DNA from: Mixia osmundae IAM 14324 | Taxonomy: Eukaryota; Basidiomycota; Mixiomycetes; Mixiales; Mixiaceae | Length of the DNA stretch: 64,000 bases | Assembly (NCBI RefSeq): GCF_000708205.1 | Contig: NW_014575560.1 | Coordinates: 560,501-624,500, forward strand | Reading direction: 5' to 3' | In this document: piece after piece, positions 1 through 12,025 of the stretch | How positions within the stretch are numbered: position 1 is the stretch's first letter | How the letters are laid out: every line of letters starts with the position of its first letter | The notes under the pieces: model-generated | Database searches by the model: none | The model's input: the letters and a program-made list of their open reading frames with translations, nothing else | Told to the model about the DNA's origin: nothing | Made by a program: the position numbers and the translations under genes

Positions 1-1
1 A

Positions 2-1237
2 TTGACGAGCAGCACAGCGCCGGCGCAACAGCATCAGAACGGGACTGCAAACGGCAAGTCGAATGCAGCGAGGCGCAACACTGGTCCTGCGACGCTTGCG
101 CTAGCAGATCCCCTCGCGATCCTATCGCCAGCCGGTCCATCCTACAGCAATGCGCATCGTCGCGATGGCAGCGGACTATCGATGCTGCTTGCAGGCGCGC
201 CTAACAATCCGAATGACTACGCGCTCCCGTCAGGCACGCCTTCAGCTGCCCCTCAAGTCGATCAGAGATTACCCCACAACGATCTTAGGAGCATGAGTGT
301 CCAGCCTGACCAGCTCAAGCTGCAACACGGTACTAGCGCACATCACAATGACGGATTGGCCAGCCCGCCTCCTCCCGTATTTGGCACATCGCCTTTTGCC
401 CCGCCGGGACAGAGCTCGGTCTTCCTGAGCGCTTCCTTCGATAGCGATGATTCCAACAGATCACCACCGCCCGGCACGAGCGCGACGGTCTGGTCACCGC
501 GACGACAAGCGCAAACCGTTGGCTGTGCGAGCAGAGAGGGTTCACCCATGCTACAGAGGGCAGTGATGCCCACAGCCATTCACGCAAGTACAGAGTCACC
601 ACTGGCAGAGTTCCGGCCGGGTTCTATGCCACCGCCGTCAGCGGCACTTTCGAAATCCTGGGGTGAATCTGGTCCGCTCAGGCTGACGAGCGCCGTCCAA
701 CGGTTAGCAGGCGCGGGCGAGTCTAGTTCGCTGGGCGCTTCATCCCCTCCCGGTACTTGGCCAAAGCGGATCGCCGCCTCAAATTCCGAAGGCATGATCA
801 GTACTTCTCGCAGCCCTCCGCAAGAGCCTGCTCTGTACCTATCGCCGACCACGCGCGCTCATAGCAGATTGCTCCACCCGCCAGGAACGAGCTTGCCGCA
901 AGGGTTGGCGGCAGGTCTGAGTAGGCTGCACTTTACACAAGCGATGCACACAGGTGATACACCTGTACCAAGTACCAATGGCTCACCGTCTGCTCAAGGA
1001 ACGATGAGTCCATCTTGGGGCTTCGCACCTTCATCCCCTGCTGGTCAGACGAACGTACATCTGCCGGGCAACGCGAATCTGACGCAGCGGCGCATCTCTG
1101 GCGGCGCGAGTGCATTCTCACCTCTGACGCAACTCATGAGTAGCTCGCCGCTGGTGCAGTCCGTAACACCTAGAGAGGGAGTGCAGGGCGAGATGGACGA
1201 GGCTCCGTTCGCGATGGACGAAGTAGGTAGTCCCTGA
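2..1237 (+). CDS. Ser/Pro-rich protein, C-terminal part only
   Basis: An open frame runs in from the left edge and ends in TGA at 1235-1237, giving the last ~410 residues of a larger protein. The first codon in the frame is TTG, not ATG, so the start lies outside the window. The visible part is low-complexity, rich in Ser, Pro, Gly and Ala, with short recurring Pro-Pro-Gly-Thr clusters (PPPGTS, HPPGTS, SPPGTW) and several SP/TP dipeptides of the kind phosphorylated by proline-directed kinases. No catalytic or folded domain, signal peptide or membrane segment can be seen. Such tails are common in fungal transcriptional and signalling regulators, but that is only analogy; I do not recognise the family. 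It converges on RPN6, whose stop lies 92 nt away. Confidence 0.6.
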   Translation: MTSSTAPAQQHQNGTANGKSNAARRNTGPATLALADPLAILSPAGPSYSNAHRRDGSGLSMLLAGAPNNPNDYALPSGTPSAAPQVDQRLPHNDLRSMSVQPDQLKLQHGTSAHHNDGLASPPPPVFGTSPFAPPGQSSVFLSASFDSDDSNRSPPPGTSATVWSPRRQAQTVGCASREGSPMLQRAVMPTAIHASTESPLAEFRPGSMPPPSAALSKSWGESGPLRLTSAVQRLAGAGESSSLGASSPPGTWPKRIAASNSEGMISTSRSPPQEPALYLSPTTRAHSRLLHPPGTSLPQGLAAGLSRLHFTQAMHTGDTPVPSTNGSPSAQGTMSPSWGFAPSSPAGQTNVHLPGNANLTQRRISGGASAFSPLTQLMSSSPLVQSVTPREGVQGEMDEAPFAMDEVGSP

Positions 1238-1328
1238 TCTTGCAGCGCAGCTCGTTATACTAGATGTAATGGTAGGCTCCTCAAAACGTCCATTGTCCTG
1301 TTGTGATTCAATCTACACATTTGCATTT

Positions 1329-2944
1329 CTATAGCTTCATTGCTTTGGCGTAAAGTGTCTGATGACGCGGTCAGACTCAGCCTACGTAGGCGTAACGAGA
1401 AAGAGCTCACATCGACGACCTGGCCGACTTGCTTGAGCGTATCGAGTGCGACATCGTACGTCACATCGCTCTGAGGTTCGTCGAATACCTCCAGACAGCC
1501 TGACCCTTGATCAATGATTGCAAAGAGCTTCTTGTCGAGAATAAGTTGGCTGATTCTACAAGCGCGTCAAAGCTTCAGTAGAGCATATGCGACATGAAAT
1601 TTTGACTGACTTTGATTCGATTTCGCGAGTCGGCTGCTGCACCGATTGCGCGATATACTCCAATTCGATTTTGCTGTATGGCTCGACGACTTTGAGTAAA
1701 TTTTGTTCGAGCAGTGTGTCGTAGAGGGCCGCTAGATGGTTTTTGATAATTGCGTCTTGCGATAGCTCTGTCTATGTATGAGCTCAAGTCTGGTCATGGT
1801 CTCATCGAGCGCACCGCTTTTGTAAGTCTGGAGAACACGCTCAAATTCGGACAGACTTCGGTTTTCGTGAGCAATGGCGACCGCCTTCATTGCATCGACA
1901 TCTTTGCCGGCGTAGCGTTGCGCGAGCTTACTCTGGATGATACTCGTCACATCGGCGGGCTGTCAGTATGCAAACAGATCAGCTGGCGCGCACAGGGCAA
2001 AGTGCATCACCGACCAGGCTGAGCATGATTTTGCACAAGAGCATGTATTTGAGCGCCTGGCTCGCACGAGGATCGTCCTGTGTCGAGAAGCCTTCCATGG
2101 CTTCGAAAAGGTACGAGAAGCTGTCCATCGACGGCTGAGCACATAGCAAGGAAAGCTGAGTGTGGGCGGCACGAACGCTGTAGTGTAGTCCTTATCTCCC
2201 GCATGCAGGATGCCCGATTGCAGATCGAGCTGGTTCTGTAAATTTGGCGGGCAGTAGATCGCGTTGGCCGCTGTACGTGCAGATGTGAGGGCAGCTTTTG
2301 CCTTGGGGGTATTGCCAAGAGCATAATGAGCGCGACACTCGAGCAAGTGTACCTCTGTCAGGACGATCTTGTCGTCTAGTCGCCTGAGTTCCTTGAGCAA
2401 GGTTTCGACGAGCTTGATCGCTTCACGATGATTGCCAGAATCGAGATAGCTGCGCTCGTCACAGTGAGCACACGAGCCTTGCCCATCGCGTGCGGTTGAC
2501 TCACAATGCGATCAGTCGAGTCTCGAGGCTTTGACGGAGGAAGACTCTTCGCTCTGTTCGCGCCCACTCGATGAACTCCTTGGTGATGTCCACCTGTTGC
2601 CTGCTGCTCCCGGGGATGTCGCCGAACAGATCGATGAGTCGCCTGATGAGCTTTGCCGTCTTGGCTTTCGCGATGACTGTCAGGTAGGCTTGAGACGACC
2701 GAATGACGTTTTGTAGCTCGGCTGCATCACTGCAAGGGTACTTCAGCATCGAGCAGAGCGCACGACGGGATCAGGCGTGAGCTACTGACTGCTTCTTTGC
2801 CGCCAAGCGACCTAGCAGAACGAGTGCGCCCTCTTTGTCCTTTGCGTCGCCCGCCGTCGACTTGTCATCGAAGACTGCCTGGGCCAACCTCCTTGCCTCG
2901 TCTGGCTCCGAGTCGTAAGCTGCCTCAGCCTGCTCTAAGCTCAT
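1329..2944 (-). CDS. RPN6: 26S proteasome lid subunit Rpn6 (PSMD11)
   Basis: Non-catalytic lid subunit that clamps the 19S regulatory particle to the 20S core. The reading frames follow the PSMD11 family from end to end: an N-terminal helical-repeat segment, the conserved stretches [16 protein letters not shown] and [16 protein letters not shown], then [17 protein letters not shown], and a C-terminal PCI/winged-helix region ([16 protein letters not shown]). The ATG at 2944 begins [11 protein letters not shown]. Introns at 2730-2789 and 2450-2504 restore frame. A last intron (GTGAGC donor just after QVVD) is needed to reach the family's C-terminus, [12 protein letters not shown], with TAG at 1329-1331; reading through it would give an unrelated tail. 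It is transcribed divergently from VPS10. Confidence 0.93.
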
Positions 2945-3077
2945 GATGTCGGTGGCACGCTCACTCGACTCGACTCGTGCGCGTCGTAAGCAGCGACAGT
3001 CACCCAAAGCTCAAGGCAGCAGCTTCTCCCACACACGCAGCCCGACAAGTCTCAGCACGCCAGTGAGGGCTATTGAC
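2945..3077. promoter_or_regulatory. Divergent promoter, RPN6 / VPS10
   Basis: These 133 nt separate the start codons of the proteasome subunit (-) and the sorting receptor (+), so both promoters and 5' leaders must lie here or overlap the other gene. No TATA box is obvious. An in-frame ATG at 2943 could lengthen VPS10 but would run through the RPN6 start. Confidence 0.4.
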
Positions 3078-6000
3078 ATGCGGCTGTGGCTTGGACGGCC
3101 GCCCAAGAGCTGCCGATCGTGCAGCTCAGCATCGAATCGGCGCGCGCAGCTGCTCTGGCTAGCAATCTTGGGCTTGCTGTGTCCACTGCAAGCGTCGGCG
3201 CAGAAGCCGACGAGCTCCTTCACACGCATCGAGAACCTGCCCAGCAGACTGTTCTATTTCGACGATACGCCTGTGCGTCATGAGCTCATGCATCTCGCTC
3301 AAGCCTCGCATGCTCATCCATGCCACTGCGTGTCTCGTGATTGTTTCGTTGTCACAACAGGTCATACTATACCATGATGCAGTATCGAGGGATACCTGGC
3401 GCTCCCCAGACGAGGGCAAGACGTGGGAGCTAGCCAAAGATGTCACGCGAGGCGAGAGCTGGACAATCGTCGAGCATCCTTACGACAACCGCATGGTCCT
3501 GCGCTCCCTCGCTCTTGCGGTTGCATTCGCTCATCGAATACCTGCGCAGGCATTCATCATGTCCAGAGATCGCAAGCACTACCGCACCATAGATCGAGGC
3601 CTGACTTGGCAACATTTCGAAGCGCCATTACCAGTAGCAGTCGGCGTGCCTGCTCTCACATTTCATTCGTCCGTGCCCTACCAATGCGTTGACACATTGG
3701 GCTCATGCAGCAAACCTTAAACAGACGACAGCCAGAGTGGATCCTGTACACTGGCCAAGATTGCGAGAGCGATGGCGGCTGGCTCGGCAAAGTGTGCTAC
3801 GATGTCGTGCGTACTGCCTTGTTTCACCACGCGACAGCATGTCTGATGAGCTTTCCAGTCTTTTGTGACCAGAGACGCCTTCTCGAGCGATCCCAAGAAG
3901 ATGCTCGAACACACTTCAAAGTGTATCTGGGCGCACTCGACCCTCGAAGCAGCCGCTGATGTGCCAGATGAGCAAATATTCTGCGTCGCGTTCGAGGCGC
4001 CATCAGACAATGCTTCCTCGGGGGGCATGCGCAGCCTCAAGGAGTCAAGGCTATATGCCTCGACTGATTTCTTCGACAAGGATCGTCGCTTGATCGATCT
4101 TGGCATCGGCAAAGAAGCTCGGGGGCTAGTCGGCATCGGCGGCATCAAGAAGTACCTTGTCGTTGCTCTCAGACCCCCCTCGGCGTACAATGGCGGCACA
4201 GACAGCGATGGCGCAGACCAGATGCTGATGTATGTTTCCAAAGATGCCACAAATTGGTCCCGGGCAATGTTCCCACATGGCCACGGACTCAAAGAGAATG
4301 CGTATACCATTGTCGAATCGACTAGCCATTCTATCCTCGTCGATGTACTTACAGATCCGAGCGCCAACTCGGGTACACTGTTTACAAGCAATTCGGATGG
4401 TGTGTTCTTCGTGCGCTCTCTCGAAAATACCAATCGCAATGTCAACGGCATCGTCGATTTCGAAAAGTTGCAGAACATAGAAGGCGTTGCCATCGCAAAT
4501 ACTGTGGCTAATGCGGATGAAGTCAAGGGAGGCCAGCAAGCAAAAGACATTGTCTCCAAGATCACCTGGGACGATGGGGGTCACTGGCAGTTAATTGCTG
4601 CGCCCAAAGTCGATCACAAGGGCAAGGCATTTAAGTGCGATGTCTCCAATGTTGAATTGTGCTCCCTGCACCTGCATTCAGTCACTGCTCCGCACAACTT
4701 CGGCCGTGTCTTTTCATCCACCGCGCCCGGACTTGTGATGGGCGTGGGCAGCGTAGGCGACCATCTGCTCGATTATGACGACTGCGATACGTTCCTCTCG
4801 ACAGACGCGGGTGTGACTTGGCGCATGATCGACGATGGGCCTCATAAGTACGAGTTCGGCGACGCTGGCAGTATCCTCGTCCTCATCGAAGATGATGAAG
4901 CGACAGATCATGTCAAGTACAGCTTCGATCATGGCAAGACGTGGGAAAAGCTTGACTTTGACGTCAAAATCCGCGCAAAGCTTCTGACGACCGTGCCTGA
5001 CTCGACCTCGCTCAAATTCCTCGTGCTTGGCACCCTCGACAAGGGCGCAAAGTCACAGGACGGTAATCGGCACGCAATCGTGTATCTTGACTTTGCTACC
5101 ATGAACAAACGACACTGCGAGGAAAGCAGAGGCGATTTCGAGAAATGGTACGCGAGAGCAGGCGGCGCGAGCGCACCCGACTGTCTTATGGGCCACAAGC
5201 AGTGGTTCCAGAGACGTAAGGCTGATGCAGACTGTGTCGTCGGTGAGAAGTTCAAGGATCCTGTCGGTACAGAAGAGAATTGTCCCTGCACAAACGATGA
5301 CTATGAGTGTGACTTCAACTATGTGCCCGACAAGAAGCTGTGCGTACTTGCTGCGCCAGAGGTCATTCCGCCTGGTCAGTGTCAGAAGGATGGCGATCAA
5401 TTCCTGGGCTCGTCAGGCTATCGCAAGATACCTGGCAATAGCTGTCAACCAACGCCTGGTCTTCGCAAAGACGAAAAGGTCATGAAAGATTGTTCGGAGG
5501 GCAAGCAAGCGCCTGGCAAAGTCACCCATCAACGCACTGATTTCGACTCGTTAGTACTCGATCAGCAGTATTTTGCTGATTCGCATGCGCTCTTGGCATA
5601 CACGCTCGATCAGCAAGTCTGGCAGTCTGACAACGAAGGCTTTGCATGGCGCAAGTTAGCTCTCGATGGTCCAATTCTAGCCATGACCATGCATGCATAT
5701 GCTCGCGATCACGCCTATTTGATAACGTCAAGCCGCAAGGTGCACTATACGACCAATCGAGGCGAGCAATGGGCTACCTTCGAGGCGCCAATGGAAGCGA
5801 ACGGGCTCGGCATACCCGTGCTGGACTTCCACCCAACGCGAGCAGAATGGCTGCTCTGGACTGGCAGCAAAGACTGCACGTCATCTGTATCGACGACATG
5901 TCAAGCGGTCGCCTTCATGAGCAAAGACAACGGTCGCAATTGGAAGCAGATCGAGCACTACATCCGGACGTGCTCATGGGCACGCGACAAGAAGTTCAAA

Positions 6001-7879
6001 ATCGATGAAACAATGATCTTCTGCGAGTCGTATCGCACTAAGAGCGGTAGCCAGCGCGCATTTGAAGATAACGCGCTCGAGCTCATCGCTGGGAGGGACT
6101 TCTACAATCGCAAGCAGAAGCTATTCGACTCTGTCGTCGGATTTGCCACGTTCGAGGAGTACATGGTCGTGGCTGAATACATCGAAGCGACCGGCGCGCT
6201 TAATCTCCGAGTCTCGCTCGACGGCAAGACATTTGCGAAGGCGCAGTTCCCACCAAGCATGCGCCTTGAATCTCAGGTACGTACCTAGTGACGAACACCC
6301 GACGGTTACTGACCGGATGGTAGGCGTACACCGTCCTTGAGTCGGTGACTGATGCGGTCTTTCTTCACGTGACCACGCATCCGACCAAAGGCAGCGAATG
6401 GGGGAGCTTACTCAAGTCGAACTCAAATGGCACCTATTTTGCAATGTCGCTCGAATATGTGAATCGCAACGAGCGCGGCTTCGCAGATTTCGAAAAGGCG
6501 ATTGGCCTCGACGGTATTGCGGTCATGAACATCGTCAGCAATCCTGAAGATGCGAGTGTGACAGCTCGCAAGGATTTACAGACTAGAATCACACACAATG
6601 ATGGTGGAAGGTGGAAATCGATACCACCGCCTGCCCGAGACTCGCTGAACCAGCCTTTTGCTTGTCAAGGCACTAAGTGCTCCTTACATCTTCACGGCTA
6701 TACCGAGCGTACCGATCCACGAGCGACATACAGCAGTCCGACAGCAGTCGGCCTGATGGTTGCAGTCGGCAATGTCGGTGAGAAGCTCGGGGCCTACAAC
6801 GATGGGGACCTCTTCCTTACGCGAGATGCCGGCTTCACTTGGCAAGAGGTGCGCAAGGACGCGCATCTTTGGGAGTATGGCGACCAAGGCTCCATCATTG
6901 TGATTGCCAATGACGAGCAAGCGACTGATCGCATCAGCTATACGACGGACGAAGGCGACAGCTGGCAGGATTATGTGTTTGGCGAGGCGATACGCGTGCA
7001 GTCCATCATGACTGTACCCAGCGATACTAGCCGGCGCTTCGTTCTGTTCGGCTATTCGCCCAAGAAGCAAGATGTCAGCGTCGCGATCCATCTGGACTTT
7101 TCCAAGCTTTCAAACGTCAAATGTAGGCGCCAGTTTTACACTCCGTATGGCGTATGCTGACTTGATTGGCAGGCAAATTGGATCTTGCAGATCCCAACGC
7201 AGACGATTTCGAGCTCTGGTCGCCTTCAGAGAACCGACAGGAGGAGTGTCTGTTTGGCAGGCAAACGCTCTATCACCGGCGAATACGAGGCAGGAGTTGC
7301 TACATCGGTGAGCGATTACCGGAAGTGCATAGCATCGTGCGAAATTGCACCTGCAGCGAGGAAGACTTCGAATGCGAATTCAATCATCGCCGCAATGCGA
7401 AAGGCGAATGCGAGCTCGTCGAGGGCGCGTTCGCTCTACCGTCTGATCCCGGGACTTGCGGCCTGTACGATCAATTCTGGAATGAGCGAACAGCATATCG
7501 CAAGATCCCTTACTCGTCCTGTCAGGGCGGTCTTCAGCTAGACAAGGGAGCGCAACACACTTGTCCCGGCCACTCGCGGCACGGATGGTTCTGGTGGATT
7601 TTCGTCGTCGCCATTTGTGGTCTCATTGCCGGGCTATTCGGCTTATGGTGGATGAGAAGGCGAGCAAAGGGATCAATCAGGCTGCCCGAGCCTGGCTGGG
7701 ACGACTCATCGGCGACGTCAATGCTTGCGTCTGTGCCTTATCACCTGCTCGGGGTTGCTTCGGCTGCCTTTGCTTGGTTGCAGCGCTTGCCGATGCCCAA
7801 GCGCTTGAGGCCCAAGCGAGGGTACCGGTTACCTCATGAGGACGATGATGCTCAGCTGCTCTTTGATGACGAAGAGTGA
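3078..7879 (+). CDS. VPS10: Vacuolar protein sorting receptor Vps10 (sortilin family)
   Basis: Type I receptor that carries carboxypeptidase Y-like hydrolases from the late Golgi to the endosome. Seven exons (introns 3273-3360, 3496-3549, 3673-3731, 3804-3858, 6277-6323, 7123-7172) join into a 1,482-residue protein, the usual length. Order: signal sequence with hydrophobic core [17 protein letters not shown]; first VPS10 beta-propeller beginning [16 protein letters not shown]; a first Cys-rich 10CC module ([14 protein letters not shown]); second propeller; second 10CC module ([14 protein letters not shown]); one membrane span ([20 protein letters not shown]); short acidic cytosolic tail. BNR-type Asp-box repeats (DRGLTW, DAGVTW, DAGFTW) are visible in both propellers. 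The donor at 3496 is GTCCTG, unusual but needed for NRMAFIMS. The tail is short for retromer-dependent retrieval signals. Confidence 0.95.
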
Positions 7880-8004
7880 TTGCAATGCATGGTGCATGGT
7901 TTAGGGTGAGCAGCAATTGAGGTTACCCCGCGTTGAGCGCGTCGCAAAGTTGGCGATCTGCAAAGCATGCTCGAGCGCTAGCACTGATCTTGCCTGGATA
8001 CAGC

Positions 8005-9845
8005 ATGTCTGTTCGCGCGGATGGGCTGAGGCGAGTCTGCGTGGCTTCGAGACGGTGCCTACAGACGAGCGCAGGCGCTTCACAGCGAGTGCACCCTCTA
8101 CAGCCGCAAGACCGACCTTTCAAGCCGCCAAGCTTGCGTCCATCGTCTCGCTTGGAGTCTGCTCGTTTGCCGAATGGGATGCGAGGCCATAAGCAACGAT
8201 GGTCAACACTGACACTCATCATGCTCGCTACGGTCACTGGATCGTCGACATATGCACTCGCCCTGCTTTCGAAAAGCGCTACAAACTCCAAAGCAGTCGC
8301 CGACGAGCTTGCCATGCCTAACCCTACGCAAGCTCAATTCGATGCTGCTCTTGAAGCTGCGAAGAACGTTGTCGGTCATGAGAATTGCACGACGGATCAG
8401 CAGGAGCTCGTCGCACACGGTACAAGCGATTGGTCGTATCATATGACCCGTAAGGTTCCGGGCGCTGTACTCTACCCCAATTCGACAGACGATGTCGTCC
8501 GCATAGTCAAGATAGCAAAGTTGCATGGCATACCCATTGTGCCCTTTGCTGGCGGTACGAGCTTGGAAGGACAATTCATGGCCCCTCAGCACGGAGTGCC
8601 TGAAGACCACAAGCCTGAGACAGACGAGATGAAGGCGGGCCGAAGCTTCACGCTCGATTTCGCAAACATGACGAACATTTTAGCAGTCCACGCAGGCGAT
8701 CTCGACGCGGTCGTGCAGCCGGGCTTGACCTATGACGACCTTAATGAGCAGCTCAAAGATAGACAGTTGTTCTTTCCGGTAGATCCCGGGCCCGGCGCTT
8801 GTATCGGTGGCATGATTGGCACAGGCTGCTCAGGCACCAACGCTGTCCGCTATGGCACGATGCGAGAGAACGTCATAGCCATGAAGGTCGTCATGGCAGA
8901 CGGACAAGTCGTTACCACTCGCTCGCGCGCCCGCAAGTCTTCAGCAGGACCGAACCTGGGCCAGCTCTTTCTGGGTTCAGAAGGCACACTTGGCATTGTC
9001 ACCGAAGCGACACTGAAGTTGTACCCGGTCATGCCGACGACTGTTTCCGTCATCAGTTTTCCAAGCGTACGAGCGGCAGCAGATGCAGCGGCAGAAATGG
9101 TCGGACGAGGTAAGCGGGGGCAATGAGCCAGTCACTACAGGACGCATCTGACGTAGAGCTAGGCGTTGGAGTTGCATGCCTAGAACTTCTGGATGACGTG
9201 ATGATGAAGGCCGTCAATAAGGCCAACGCTCTCGACAAGACACGCCGTCAGTGGGCGGAGACCGCTAGTCTCTTCATCAAGTTTAGCGGTAACGAGGCAC
9301 AGATGAATCACGACGCCAAGACAACCCGAGAGATCGTTAAGCGACATGGCTCCCTGCAAGTCACATTCGCAAAAGACAAGACAGAAGCAGATGAGCTATG
9401 GCAAAGTCGAAAGGTCGCTCTATGGTCAGCACTTTCTTATCTCGACGATGATAAGACGCGAGTGTGGACCACAGACGTCTGTGTTCCCATCACGAATCTA
9501 CCGGCCCTCATCGAAGAGACCCAGCGGGATCTCGAAAGCGCAGGTCTGATCGCACCAATGGTTGGTCATGTCGGGGATGGCAACTTCCATGCTCTGATCT
9601 TGTTTAGAAATGACGACGAGCTCAAGCGGACCCGTGCTGCCGTTCATCGAATGGTCGAGAGAGCGCAGACGTTGGACGGTACTTGCACGGGTGAACACTC
9701 CGTCGGGGTCGGTAAACGAGAATATCTTGCTGCAGAGCTTGGTCAGCCTACTGTCGAGGTCTTGCGCAAGCTTAAGCAGAGCTTGGACCCTCAAGGCATC
9801 TTTAATCCGGGCAAGCTGTATCCGGGCAAGGATATCAAGCATTAA
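8005..9845 (+). CDS. DLD1: D-lactate dehydrogenase (cytochrome), mitochondrial
   Basis: FAD enzyme oxidising D-lactate to pyruvate and passing electrons to cytochrome c at the inner membrane. Two exons (intron 9110-9156) give 597 residues. The ATG at 8005 starts MSVRADGLRRVCVASRR, an Arg-rich, acid-free mitochondrial presequence; the frame is open upstream but has no earlier ATG. A hydrophobic stretch near residue 75 (LTLIMLATVTGSS) may be the inner-membrane anchor. The VAO/PCMH-type FAD-binding domain has PFAGGTSLEGQF, GGMIGTGCSGTNAVRYG and LGSEGTLGIVTEA; the C-terminal oxidase domain has HVGDGNFHALI and TGEHSVGVGKREYL, the conserved metal/substrate residues of the GlcD/DLD group. D-2-hydroxyglutarate dehydrogenase is a relative, but the motifs and length fit DLD1 better. 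It converges on the next gene with 23 nt between stops. Confidence 0.9.
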
Positions 9846-9868
9846 ACAACACAACACAGCTGCTTGCT

Positions 9869-11874
9869 CTACCTCATTTTCTTGTTTGTCGGCTTAAGTG
9901 CCGCTCGGGGTCCTCTCGGATTTGGCCTTCCCGCCGCTGTCGCCCAGTACTTTCGGAGCTGCCGTATCAACTGTCGCGATTCCCGGAGCGTCCCAGCTGC
10001 CCGCTCTCGCCGTCGACTGAGGATGCCGGGAGCGATGCTCGTGGTGCGCCGTAATGCAAGCTCTAAAGGCATCAAGACATGCTCCCACGCTAGTGCTGTG
10101 AATACGAGCATTATCATAGCAGCAACGAAGAATGGTTCCAGAAGGCGTCTGCCAAAGTCGAGACACTCGATGATGAGCTTGCCGGCTTCGGAGAGCGCGT
10201 CTGACCTCGTCTGTCTTTCTGCACTACGAATTTCGAAGGGCGGCTTGACCCCGAGATAAGTCGTTGCTACTCGCAAGCCAGACGTAAAGCCATCCTCGTG
10301 CTACCGTACGAGCATCAGCATTGCAACACGAGCGTCTGGACAACTCACGAAGCCATAATTTGTCCAAGCCCCGGCAAAGGTAACGCCTCGTTTGGCCTGT
10401 ATCCTGTGCAAGTTACCCTGACTCGCGACGCTCTGGGACTTGTATGAGTCAAAATCAATGCAGACGTATGCGATGCTCACTTGTTCAGTGTAGAGTGGAT
10501 GCTCGTAATTCCAGTGCCCAACGGTGAGGGCAGGCTTGGGCTTCGTCAACGGATTCAGAGTAACAAGCACATCGCCATGTTCCTTCTCGTCGATATTCTG
10601 CAGCAGATTCATCCAGTATGTCCTGCATTACGCATCAGCTTGTCCGTGCTTATCACTGAACGACTGACAACGAGATGGTGTCGACGGCATCGCTCTTCTC
10701 CTCAGATTTCGTCATATAATTCCAAGCTGACCAGGCCACACGTCTCTTCGGCATGAGCTGTCCAGCTCGGGAGTCAACGTCTGACGAGCTGAATGATGCA
10801 GGTCATAGACTCACATCTGGGTCGGAATGAAGGTAAGCGACATTCTTGTTGAATTGAAATCCGCCCAGGATTTCGGCTTCTTCGCGTGTTGCACCGTCTG
10901 CACCGTTGAGGAGCATCTCCAGTGCCTCGTCGGCATGAACAGCTAGGATGACGTGGTCGTAGACTTGCTTGCTGCCATCTTGCAAGGTGAGCATCACTTG
11001 GCCCTCGCCCGTGTTGGTCACTGCGGTGACTGCCGTGTTCAAGTGAAGCCGCTTGGGTGGCAGCGACTTTGTGATGGCATTGATGTAGGATATCGATCCA
11101 TTCTGGATAGTGAGCCACCTTGGACGATCGAATAGTTGCAAGAGGTGGTGATTGTGCATGAACCGGATGAGTGTCTGAGCAGGGAAATCGAGTGCACATC
11201 GGTCGGGTGGTGTGGACCAGATGGCTGCAGTCATGGGCAGAAGATAGTTGTTCTTGAAGGACTCCGAGTATCCCTCTTTCTCGATATAACGGCCAATGCT
11301 CTGTCCTGCAGCGCTGGAGGAGGCCTTTGCTTCGCTCTTGACCTGTTCGAGGATTTCTGTAGAGAAGGCGTTGAACCTGATGATGTCCCATACGAGGCGC
11401 CATTGGGCAGGCGAGAAGAGAGTCTGCCATTGGGCAAAGAGCGTCGCGGGAGTCTTGCCAGCCCATTCATATTCGCCAGCGTCACGCGAGACAGCGAAGG
11501 ACATGTCCGAGCCGGTGATGTTGATCTTCTTGAGCTCGAGGAAGCGCAGAAAGTTGGGATAAGTGACTTCGTTGAAGACGATGAAGCCTCTGATGTCTGA
11601 TCACTTAGCTCTTCCTCGGCGTACGATGGGCAGGCTTACGTGTCGACAGGCACGGGCGATGCAGTCGGATTACGAGGTTGCTTGAAAGGCACGGTGTGAG
11701 TGTGACCGCCGACGTAGGTGCCCTTTTCGAAGAGATGGACCTCATGATCCGAGTGCTCGTTGAGCAGCTGTCGGAGCGGCTCATGAGCTCCGATCGGGTA
11801 TTCCTCCGAGGAAAGAGTACCCATGTAGCTGCCAAACCCGATACGCCGGAGCCTACGACTGCGATGTTGACCAT
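9869..11874 (-). CDS. FAD-dependent amine-oxidase-like protein (COG2907 type)
   Basis: Predicted flavoprotein. The first ATG in frame, at 11874, begins MVNIAVVGSGVSGLAATW, a Rossmann FAD-binding loop (GxGxxG), followed after an intron (11768-11820) by EVHLFEKGTYVGGHTHTV, the second half of the fold. Downstream blocks (GFIVFNEVTYPNFLRF, LLPMTAAIWSTPP, NYEHPLYTEQ, AGAWTNYGF, EDGFTSGL) match the amine-oxidase family known as COG2907, often found in bacteria and fungi beside cyclopropane-fatty-acid synthase; no such synthase lies in this window. Several introns are needed to join these blocks. The C-terminus adds a hydrophobic helix (FFVAAMIMLVFTALAW) and a basic tail, so membrane attachment is likely. 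Substrate unknown. Confidence 0.82.
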
Positions 11875-12025
11875 GCTGACTGTCGGACAGTTGCCGATGG
11901 GAGGAGGAGCACGACTTTCCAACGTTCTAACGCGTCGTCATCGTCACCGCGTCACCGGCACGGCACATTGCCACTGCTGGCGCTGCAGCCCGTCGTACGG
12001 CAGCTGATCGCACACCCTGCCCGGC

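Noticed and set aside
3078-3283. Start of VPS10 at the upstream ATG (2943)
   Set aside because: It would place the start inside the RPN6 coding region and bury the signal peptide more than 60 residues in.
4561-4600. Bacterial-like origin because several genes have long single exons
   Set aside because: All genes show spliceosomal introns and eukaryotic families; nothing indicates recent transfer.
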